This document shows, piece after piece, positions 1 to 5,069 of a stretch of 5,356 nucleotides of DNA. How positions within the stretch are numbered: position 1 is the stretch's first letter; the number at the start of each line of letters is the position of its first letter. This DNA comes from Clostridiales bacterium. Lineage in GTDB: Bacteria > Bacillota > Clostridia > Caldicoprobacterales > DTU083. Made by a program: the position numbers and the translations under genes. Below the pieces are notes generated by a model. It was not told the DNA's origin, did no database searches, and was given only the letters and a program-made list of their open reading frames with translations. Location of the stretch: the NCBI GenBank assembly GCA_012512335.1, contig JAAZEK010000339.1, positions 1 through 5,356 on the forward strand, in the 5' to 3' direction.

Positions 1-567
1 AATCCATGGAAATATGTTTGGGTAGGCTTTAATGGTACTGATGCCAACAGTATATGTTCTCAATGTGGTATTGGCTTGGAGCATCCAGTTTTCCAATTTT
101 CTGATGTGGATAGATTAAAGAAATGCATCTTTGAGCTGGGTGAAAGCTATCGGATCGACAATAATGGATTTCTAACACTTTCTCGATTGTATAAGTTCTT
201 CTCGTTGATAGGATCTGCAGGTGCTGCATCTGGAAAGACAGTGCAGCCTATTGATTTAGCACTAGACTATATTAATAAAAATTATTCTTATGGTTTGACT
301 GTTAGCCAGATTGCCAATCATCTTGGTATCAGCAGAAGTCACTTATTTAGGATATTTAAGGAAAACATGGACATGTCAGTTCAAAGCTATCTTTTGTCAT
401 ACCGCTTGGAACGTGCAGAGTCTATGCTGAAGAGTACAGATAGAAGTGTAAAGGAAATAATGTATTCCTGTGGTTTTCAGGATTCTCCTAACTTTTCCAG
501 GCAATTCCGAAGCGCATATGGACTACCACCTGGAGCTTATAGGGATGCATATCGTGAAGGTATATAA
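1..567 (+). CDS. AraC-family transcriptional regulator, 3' part (start outside window)
   Basis: The frame is open from base 1 and ends at TAA 565-567, giving 188 residues of a protein that normally has about 270-300. A TTG at 76 could be taken as a start, but the codons before it encode NPWKYVWVGFNG, which resembles the end of the cupin-like ligand-binding domain of AraC regulators, so the gene continues to the left. The C-terminal DNA-binding domain is complete. It has a first helix-turn-helix at about fragment residues 99-121 (LTVSQIANHLGISRSHLFRIF) and a second at about 150-170 (VKEIMYSCGFQDSPNFSRQF), ending in the usual FRSAYGLPPGAYR segment. Such proteins bind DNA and usually activate sugar-use or stress genes in response to a small ligand. 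The ligand and targets cannot be told from this fragment; the target genes may lie to the left. No clear terminator follows the stop codon. Confidence 0.93.
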   Translation, partial: NPWKYVWVGFNGTDANSICSQCGIGLEHPVFQFSDVDRLKKCIFELGESYRIDNNGFLTLSRLYKFFSLIGSAGAASGKTVQPIDLALDYINKNYSYGLTVSQIANHLGISRSHLFRIFKENMDMSVQSYLLSYRLERAESMLKSTDRSVKEIMYSCGFQDSPNFSRQFRSAYGLPPGAYRDAYREGI

Positions 568-598
568 AGTTATTGGACGAGCTTGAGACAGTATTTTC

Positions 599-627
599 TT
601 GATTTGATTGAATTTTATGGATATAAT
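599..627 (+). promoter_or_regulatory. Sigma-A-type promoter for the nucleotidyltransferase/HEPN pair
   Basis: A -35 box TTGATT (599-604, four of six consensus bases) and a perfect -10 box TATAAT (622-627) are separated by 17 bases, the optimal spacing. Transcription would begin near 634 and leave a leader of about 47 bases before the ATG at 681. A second TATAAT at 639-644 has no good -35 partner. The position shows that the two-gene unit can be transcribed independently of the AraC gene. Confidence 0.6.
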
Positions 628-667
628 AGAATTGAAATTATAATACTTTGATAGAATCATTTTACAT

Positions 668-674
668 GGGAGGG
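668..674 (+). promoter_or_regulatory. Ribosome-binding site that fixes the nucleotidyltransferase start
   Basis: GGGAGGG lies six bases before ATG 681. The frame is open further upstream, with TTG 648 and ATG 666 as possible starts, but neither has a Shine-Dalgarno sequence before it, and ATG 666 overlaps this site. ATG 681 is therefore preferred. Confidence 0.8.
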
Positions 675-680
675 AAGATT

Positions 681-1043
681 ATGGGGTCAGAGTTCGCTAG
701 AGCAAGAGAAAACTTAAAAATAAAGCTTAAGCAAAATGCTGATAAAACTGTTAACGAAGTTTTAAATGCCGACTTAAAGGGACTAGCAGAAATAGGTTTA
801 TTTGGGAGCCTGGTTAGAAATGATTTCAATTGCAGAAGCGATTCCGATATTTACTTACTGTTTCACGATAATATTCCTGACAGACAGACAAAGGGCTATC
901 TTCGTTCCGTTGCAGAAGAAAAAAATTGTGATTTAGTTTTTCTAACAAAAAGTGATTTTTATGGTGATACTGGCAATTTACTTTCTGAATCAATATTGAA
1001 AAATAGAATGGTCATATGGAGGGAAGACGCAGATGATTCGTAA
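681..1043 (+). CDS. MNT-type minimal nucleotidyltransferase (candidate antitoxin partner of the HEPN protein)
   Basis: This 120-residue protein has the core of the polymerase-beta-like nucleotidyltransferase fold. A helical stretch of about 35 residues leads into GLFGSLVRNDF, with the Gly42-Ser43 signature, then SDSDIYLLF carrying the metal-binding Asp54 and Asp56. A third likely catalytic carboxylate is Asp84 in CDLVFL. All three acidic positions are thus present, which suggests an active enzyme transferring a nucleotide from NTP. The glycine of the usual GSxxRG is Asn47. In studied pairs such as MntA/HepT, the small nucleotidyltransferase neutralises the HEPN toxin by adding AMP to it; that role here is inferred from family and neighbour only. 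The stop codon overlaps the next gene by 11 bases, implying coupled translation. The start at 681 is chosen because of its strong ribosome site. Confidence 0.88.
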   Translation: MGSEFARARENLKIKLKQNADKTVNEVLNADLKGLAEIGLFGSLVRNDFNCRSDSDIYLLFHDNIPDRQTKGYLRSVAEEKNCDLVFLTKSDFYGDTGNLLSESILKNRMVIWREDADDS

Positions 1044-1422
1044 TGATTATTTTCATATAGCTATGAATGACTTGGATTACTTAAACGCAGTTAAGGATCT
1101 ACCTTTTTACAACCAGCATTGTATATCATGTCAACAGATTGGAGAAAAGCTTCTAAAGCATATAATATATTTGACTTATTCTGATGTGGATAAGGAAAAA
1201 ATACTTAAAACTCATTCCTTAAGGACTATCTATAGGGCTATATGCAAGGTAATACCTTCGTTCAATCTTCCAGAAGAAGAGTTGGCTAATCTGACGGATT
1301 ATTATTTTGATGCAAAATATCCAGGAAACGACTTTTTTACTGCAAATGAGGAAGACTTCCTGAAATGCTACTCCTCATTGATGAAAATTGTTGATGAAGT
1401 GAACCGGGTAATAAATTCGTAG
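1033..1422 (+). CDS. HEPN-domain protein paired with the nucleotidyltransferase
   Basis: This 129-residue, largely helical protein shows the HEPN signature: an N-terminal helix (FHIAMNDLDYLNAVKD), then FYNQHCISCQQIGEKLLKHI at residues 25-44, which matches the N-x-x-C-x-x-C-Q-Q-x-x-E-K-x-L-K pattern of the PF05168-type family. THSLRTIYRAI (60-70) follows, then YYFDAKYPGNDF (90-101), corresponding to the ARYP segment of relatives. HEPN proteins are commonly RNases that use an R-x4-6-H motif near the last helices. None is present there; the only R-x4-H is R3 to H8 at the extreme N-terminus. The protein may be non-catalytic, for example a substrate or binding partner of the nucleotidyltransferase, or it may use other residues. 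ATG 1033 has GGAGGGAAG at 1018-1026, six bases upstream, inside the previous gene, and the two frames overlap by 11 bases. This is a classic two-gene operon; a toxin-antitoxin function is possible but unproven. Confidence 0.87.
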   Translation: MIRNDYFHIAMNDLDYLNAVKDLPFYNQHCISCQQIGEKLLKHIIYLTYSDVDKEKILKTHSLRTIYRAICKVIPSFNLPEEELANLTDYYFDAKYPGNDFFTANEEDFLKCYSSLMKIVDEVNRVINS

Positions 1423-1481
1423 TTTTTAGTCAACTTGCTGCATCTGAGCTTGTTTTCATTTCCCAAAAAAGTTCCTTTTTA

Positions 1482-1490
1482 TGTTATAAT
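1482..1490 (+). promoter_or_regulatory. Extended -10 promoter P1
   Basis: TGTTATAAT is a perfect extended -10 element (TG, one base, TATAAT at 1485-1490). No good -35 box lies 16-18 bases upstream, which extended -10 promoters tolerate. The start point would be near 1497, so the transcript would begin just before the hairpin at 1507-1526 and run through the second copy into the helicase gene. Confidence 0.5.
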
Positions 1491-1526
1491 GAATACTTGA
1501 CATGAAACAAAGGCTCGGGCCTTTGT
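1482..1526 (+). repeat. 45-base direct repeat, copy 1 (extended -10 box plus hairpin)
   Basis: This copy starts TGTTATAATGAATACTT and ends GCCTTTGT. It matches 1582-1626 at 42 of 45 positions, differing only at 1499 (G/A), 1516 (C/T) and 1523 (T/A), and the offset is exactly 100 bases. Identity stops abruptly on both sides, so this is not a remnant of a longer 100-base tandem duplication. Confidence 0.9.
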
Positions 1527-1542
1527 CGCGGATGTATTCATT
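1488..1542 (+). repeat. Nested, nearly concentric hairpin around copy 1
   Basis: The outer stem pairs AATGAATAC (1488-1496) with GTATTCATT (1534-1542), nine perfect base pairs. The inner stem pairs ACAAAGGC (1507-1514) with GCCTTTGT (1519-1526), eight perfect pairs closing a TCGG loop. The two stems are separated by an internal loop of 10 and 7 bases. No T-run follows either arm, so it is not an ordinary intrinsic terminator. The outer left arm overlaps the -10 box of P1, which means the full structure forms only in DNA or in transcripts coming from upstream. Confidence 0.65.
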
Positions 1543-1555
1543 GAAACGGTGTGAA

Positions 1556-1576
1556 GCAAGTTGATTCACAACTTGC
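1556..1576 (+). repeat. 8-bp hairpin between the two repeat copies
   Basis: GCAAGTTG (1556-1563) and CAACTTGC (1569-1576) form a perfect stem with the loop ATTCA. A competing six-pair stem, TGTGAA (1550-1555) with TTCACA (1565-1570), uses overlapping bases and cannot form at the same time. The same CAACTTGC also occurs at 1431-1438. The proposed -35 box of promoter P2 lies partly in this arm and loop, so the site could equally be an operator. Confidence 0.55.
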
Positions 1577-1590
1577 ACTGTTGTTATAAT
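1561..1590 (+). promoter_or_regulatory. Promoter P2 for the helicase gene
   Basis: TATAAT at 1585-1590 is preceded by TGT (1582-1584), giving an extended -10, and by a partial -35 box TTGATT at 1561-1566 with an 18-base spacer. It is the better of the two tandem promoters because it has both elements. The start would be near 1597, leaving a leader of about 44 bases that carries the second hairpin and the ribosome site. Confidence 0.6.
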
Positions 1591-1626
1591 GAATACTTAA
1601 CATGAAACAAAGGCTTGGGCCTATGT
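1582..1626 (+). repeat. 45-base direct repeat, copy 2 (adjoins helicase ribosome site)
   Basis: This is the second copy of the element at 1482-1526. Its inner stem, ACAAAGGC (1607-1614) against GCCTATGT (1619-1626), has one mismatch caused by A at 1623, and there is no GTATTCATT arm downstream, so only a weakened single hairpin remains. Its last base directly precedes GAAAGGA (1627-1633), the ribosome site of the helicase gene, so folding of this arm could influence ribosome access. Confidence 0.9.
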
Positions 1627-1640
1627 GAAAGGACCTTTTT

Positions 1641-4600
1641 ATGATTCAAATACCCGACTCTCTAATTGTAAATTACAGCATGTCACCCCAGGAATATAAA
1701 CAAGGGATGGAGTACTATCGGGCTGGTAGAATTCAGAGTGTCCGCATTTTAGAGGATAGGCCTATTTTTTATGCTGTAGTTAAAGGGAATGAGGATTATC
1801 GAGTTCGTATCGCCTTTGATGATAATGACCTATATCAATCTGCAGAATGTACCTGCTCTTCTACTAAGAGTTGGGGGCATTGCAAGCATATTGTTGCGGT
1901 TCTGCTTCATATAAAGAGGCTGAAGGACAAGGGAACACTGTCTGAAATAACTACTCGTAGAAACTCCAGGCAAATTTTTCAATACTTTGAGCAGGTTCCT
2001 GTTGTTCAAAAGCAAGAGGTGTTACTGGAGCCAGTTTTTGAGTTCCAACCAGCCTATGAATCTTTATATGGAGTATCCTCTTTACTTTCTCTAAAAGTAG
2101 GCTTAGATCGTATGTATGTAGTACGACAGATTGGTCGTTTCTTAGAACAGTTGGAAAATTCTGAAACAATAGAGTTTGGCCGTTACTTTACCTATGATCC
2201 ATACTGGCATGAGATTCCTTCCCATGAAGGCTCAATTTTGGGGTTTCTAAAAGAAATTTATGAAATCAATCAAATGAGCAACACCTCATATGGATATGGA
2301 AGTAAGAACACTGGTCTCTTCCGTGATAAATATATCGGTCTCTCCGATTCTATGATTAAGCGCTTTTTCTCTTTAATGGGTGATCAAACCTTTCAAGCAG
2401 TAATACTAGATAGGGATATCCCTGAGATTCATGTTAGAAAAGAACGGCTACCAGCTTCTTTCTTAGCTCATATCGAAGCGGATAGTCTAGCTTTTGAAGT
2501 CCGAACACAAGGTGCTGCGTATCCCATTACCACAGATAAGTCATATATTTTGATAGGAGAGCAAATTTACGCACCACCGAAGGACCAGGTTCATAGTTTG
2601 TCTCCATTCCTTCATTTGATGAATCAGTCAGAATCCCGCAAGCTGATCTTTTACGGAAGGGACAAGGAGCGTTTTGTGTCTGAAATTCTACCCTATGCCA
2701 AAAAAGCAGGCGAGGTCAGCATTAGTGATGATCTAAACCAATTACTATTGAATGAACCTCTTAATTCAGAGATATTTTTCGATAGAGATGGAGATGGAAT
2801 CCAGGTCAGGATACAGTTCCAGTATGGAGAACGGGTACTAGACCCTTTTGATCCCAATTACAGGGATAGAGTAAATGATGAGAGGATTCTAGTCAGAGAT
2901 ACGGAATCTGAGAGAAAGATTTTGGAGCTTTTTGAGCAGTATTCTTTTTTAGTCCAACCAAAGCGCATTTACCTGGAAGATGAAGAAAAGATTTATGATT
3001 TTTTTCATACAGGACTATCTCGCTTATTGAACCTTGCATCTGTATATTACTCCGATGATTTCAAGGTGGTAATACGTGAAAAGGCTATCACCAGTGCGGG
3101 CATTCGACTCAATGAAGATACAAATTTATTGGAGTTTTCATTTGATGCAGGAGATATTGATTCTATTGAATTAATGCGTGTTATGGCAGCCCTAAGGGAA
3201 AAGAAACGATATTATAGGTTAAAAGATGGCACTTTTCTTTCGTTGGAAGAAAGGGAATTACATGGCTTAGCTCAAATTATTGATGACCTTGGATTGAGAG
3301 ACAAAGATTTGACAAAAGGCTTGGTAAGTCTACCTAAGTACCGTGCATTATATCTGGATCGACAGATGCGAGAGTTCATGGATGACCAAGCTATGTATCA
3401 ACCTGCTTTTCAACAGTTGTTGAAAGATATCCAAAACCCTGGGGATATCCAAGCAGTGATACCTATTTCTTTAAAGAACATTCTTAGAGATTACCAGTAT
3501 ACAGGGTTTAAATGGCTTAAAACTCTTTCTCATTATGGGCTTGGTGGTATTTTGGCTGATGATATGGGTCTTGGGAAAACTCTGCAGGTATTGACTTTGT
3601 TATTATCCGAAAAAGAAGAAGGCAACAGGCAAGCTTCATTGGTGGTTGCTCCTACAAGCTTAATCTTCAATTGGGAGGACGAGGTTCAGAAATTTGTTCC
3701 TGGACTGAACACTGTTATAATCACAGGTACAAAGGCAGAACGAAAAAAGCTCTTAATGGAAATACCTAATGTGGACTTGGTTATAACATCCTATCCATTA
3801 ATTCGACGTGACAAGGAGGATTATGGAGAATATCCATTTAGATACTGCATCATAGACGAGGCTCAGCATATTAAAAACCCAAGGTCTCAGAATGCGAGGG
3901 CTGTGAAATCCATAAATGCTAAACATCGATTTGCTTTGACGGGCACACCTATTGAAAACTCCTTAACTGAACTGTGGTCGATCTTTGACTTTGTCATGCC
4001 TGGCTATTTATTTGGCCACGCAAAATTTGTCTCAACATATGAAAAGGCGATAGTTAAGGATCAAGACAAAGAAGCTGCTGAGGATCTTGCAACTCAAATA
4101 CGACCCTTTATACTTAGACGCTTAAAGATCGACGTGCTAAAAGAGCTTCCCGAGAAGATAGAAAATAAGATGATGACTGAATTGACCGAAGAGCAAAAGA
4201 AGGTTTATCTTGCATATCTAGCCAGAGCAAAGGGAGAGATATTCGCAGAAATAGATTCTTCTGGCTATGAGAAAAGCCATATCAAAATTTTGTCTGCTAT
4301 TACCCGCTTGCGACAGATTTGCTGCCATCCAGCTATGTTTCTAGAGGACTATAAAGGCGAAAGCGGTAAGTTACAGCAGCTGGAGGAAATCATACCAGAT
4401 GCACTTGCTGGTGGTCATCGAATTTTGCTTTTTTCCCAGTTTACCAGTATGTTGAAGATTATCCAGAAACGATTGGAAAAGCTTAAAATTTCATATTTCT
4501 ATCTTGATGGCACCACGGCAGCTAAGGACAGAAACCAATTGGTGAAGCGCTTTAATGAAGGAGAGGGAAAGGTTTTTCTGATTTCCTTAAAGGCAGGGGG

Positions 4601-4871
4601 AACAGGCTTGAACCTAACTGGAGCAGACATGGTAATACACTATGATCCATGGTGGAACCCAGCTGTTGAGGAGCAGGCGTCAGATCGTGCTTACCGTATT
4701 GGACAAGAAAAGGTAGTCCATGTAATGCGACTGATAACCAAAGGGACCATTGAAGAGAAAATTGAGAAGCTGAAGGAAAAGAAGCGATCTCTTGCTGACG
4801 CAGTAATTAGGCCGGGAGAAACAATGATATCCAAGCTAAGTCGAGAAGAGATAATGGATCTCTTCGAGTGA
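1641..4871 (+). CDS. SWIM zinc-finger SNF2-family ATPase/helicase
   Basis: This complete protein of 1,076 residues is the usual size for bacterial SWIM-SNF2 proteins. A SWIM zinc site lies at residues 70-83 (C70-x-C72, then C81-x-H83). The long stretch to about residue 600 probably includes the bacterial SNF2-associated domain. The ATPase core follows: LRDYQ (615-619), Walker A DDMGLGKT (640-647, Lys646), Walker B DEAQH (739-743), motif III LTGTP (766-770), the second RecA-like lobe with LLFSQF (929-934), LKAGGTG (983-989) and motif VI QASDRAYRIGQ (1012-1022, arginines 1016 and 1019). The end KKRSLADAVI...LFE is family-typical. Such enzymes use ATP to move along double-stranded DNA and remodel protein-DNA complexes, by analogy with RapA acting on RNA polymerase; the exact bacterial target is not known. 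ATG 1641 has GAAAGGA at 1627-1633, and an in-frame TGA at 1626 prevents a longer start. No catalytic residue is missing. Confidence 0.96.
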   Translation: MIQIPDSLIVNYSMSPQEYKQGMEYYRAGRIQSVRILEDRPIFYAVVKGNEDYRVRIAFDDNDLYQSAECTCSSTKSWGHCKHIVAVLLHIKRLKDKGTLSEITTRRNSRQIFQYFEQVPVVQKQEVLLEPVFEFQPAYESLYGVSSLLSLKVGLDRMYVVRQIGRFLEQLENSETIEFGRYFTYDPYWHEIPSHEGSILGFLKEIYEINQMSNTSYGYGSKNTGLFRDKYIGLSDSMIKRFFSLMGDQTFQAVILDRDIPEIHVRKERLPASFLAHIEADSLAFEVRTQGAAYPITTDKSYILIGEQIYAPPKDQVHSLSPFLHLMNQSESRKLIFYGRDKERFVSEILPYAKKAGEVSISDDLNQLLLNEPLNSEIFFDRDGDGIQVRIQFQYGERVLDPFDPNYRDRVNDERILVRDTESERKILELFEQYSFLVQPKRIYLEDEEKIYDFFHTGLSRLLNLASVYYSDDFKVVIREKAITSAGIRLNEDTNLLEFSFDAGDIDSIELMRVMAALREKKRYYRLKDGTFLSLEERELHGLAQIIDDLGLRDKDLTKGLVSLPKYRALYLDRQMREFMDDQAMYQPAFQQLLKDIQNPGDIQAVIPISLKNILRDYQYTGFKWLKTLSHYGLGGILADDMGLGKTLQVLTLLLSEKEEGNRQASLVVAPTSLIFNWEDEVQKFVPGLNTVIITGTKAERKKLLMEIPNVDLVITSYPLIRRDKEDYGEYPFRYCIIDEAQHIKNPRSQNARAVKSINAKHRFALTGTPIENSLTELWSIFDFVMPGYLFGHAKFVSTYEKAIVKDQDKEAAEDLATQIRPFILRRLKIDVLKELPEKIENKMMTELTEEQKKVYLAYLARAKGEIFAEIDSSGYEKSHIKILSAITRLRQICCHPAMFLEDYKGESGKLQQLEEIIPDALAGGHRILLFSQFTSMLKIIQKRLEKLKISYFYLDGTTAAKDRNQLVKRFNEGEGKVFLISLKAGGTGLNLTGADMVIHYDPWWNPAVEEQASDRAYRIGQEKVVHVMRLITKGTIEEKIEKLKEKKRSLADAVIRPGETMISKLSREEIMDLFE

Positions 4872-4953
4872 TGAAAAGTGAAAGTTGCTAAAAGCATTTT
4901 CTGCTGATATTTGCTAAGCTTGATAGTCGTTCCTGCAAAGATCACAGCGCTGC

Positions 4954-4981
4954 TTGACTTTCAGTCTAGTTTAGATAGAAT
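4954..4981 (+). promoter_or_regulatory. Sigma-A-type promoter for htpG
   Basis: A -35 box TTGACT (4954-4959, five of six) and a -10 box TAGAAT (4976-4981, five of six) are spaced by 16 bases. Transcription would start near 4988 with a leader of about 80 bases. An 8-bp palindrome CAGCGCTG (4945-4952) sits just upstream of the -35 box. No CIRCE element (TTAGCACTC-N9-GAGTGCTAA), the HrcA operator of many chaperone genes, is present in 4872-5069. Confidence 0.6.
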
Positions 4982-5031
4982 TTAAGGTATGAAGAAAACT
5001 GAAAAAACATGAGACTATAAAGTTAGTAAAA

Positions 5032-5052
5032 ATAGAATTCTATAACATAGAA
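5032..5052. repeat. Overlapping palindromes in the htpG leader
   Basis: ATAGAATTCTAT (5032-5043) is a perfect 12-base palindrome, and its right half forms a second inverted repeat TTCTAT-AAC-ATAGAA (5038-5052). Thus three alternating ATAGAA half-sites lie within 21 bases, ending four bases before the AGGAGG ribosome site at 5057-5062. They may be an operator or a small leader hairpin; in AT-rich DNA chance is also possible. Confidence 0.35.
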
Positions 5053-5069
5053 ACTTAGGAGGAATAAAC

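Larger units (their letters stand above)
1430..1564. repeat. Widely spaced 10-bp inverted repeat bounding the first repeat copy
   Basis: TCAACTTGCT at 1430-1439 is the exact reverse complement of AGCAAGTTGA at 1555-1564; the match extends to 11 of 12 bases (1428-1439 against 1555-1566). The arms enclose the first promoter-hairpin copy but not the second. They could be terminal repeats of a small MITE-like element, or arms of an alternative RNA or DNA fold. No flanking target duplication is visible, so the mobile-element reading is weak. Confidence 0.4.
1423..1640 (+). other. Structured 218-base intergenic region before the helicase gene
   Basis: No ordinary gene lies here. The region holds two copies of a 45-base promoter-hairpin element, a separate 8-bp hairpin between them, an inverted 10-bp match between its left end and its middle, and the helicase ribosome site GAAAGGA (1627-1633). 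A weak AT-only stem, AAAAAG/CTTTTT (1466-1480), has no GC pairs to speak of and is not a convincing terminator, so read-through from the HEPN gene is possible. The individual parts are listed separately. Confidence 0.7.

Noticed and set aside
76..78. TTG as the start of the AraC-family gene
   Set aside because: The frame stays open to base 1 and encodes a recognisable end of the AraC sensor domain; no ribosome site precedes the TTG.
29..229. 66-residue reading frame on the minus strand
   Set aside because: It lies opposite the AraC coding frame, has no ribosome site or recognisable protein features, and is a shadow frame.
100..1193. Shared 13-base TCTGATGTGGATA in the AraC and HEPN genes
   Set aside because: Both encode an S-D-V-D stretch in unrelated proteins and the flanks do not match; chance is sufficient.
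1507..1526. Intrinsic terminator for the HEPN gene
   Set aside because: The stem is good but neither strand shows a T-run after it, and it lies just downstream of a -10 box in the direction of the helicase gene.
1830..2169. Two overlapping minus-strand frames of 61 and 72 residues
   Set aside because: They lie wholly inside the well-supported helicase gene, opposite its SWIM-containing region, and show no family features.
4691..4945. 84-residue minus-strand frame at the end of the helicase gene
   Set aside because: Most of it is antisense to helicase motif VI and the conserved tail; the low-complexity Ser/Phe content is what antisense of Lys/Glu-rich coding gives.
4988..5069. RNA thermometer in the htpG leader
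   Set aside because: No segment of the leader is complementary to the AGGAGG site; the small TTCTAT/ATAGAA hairpin stops four bases short of it.
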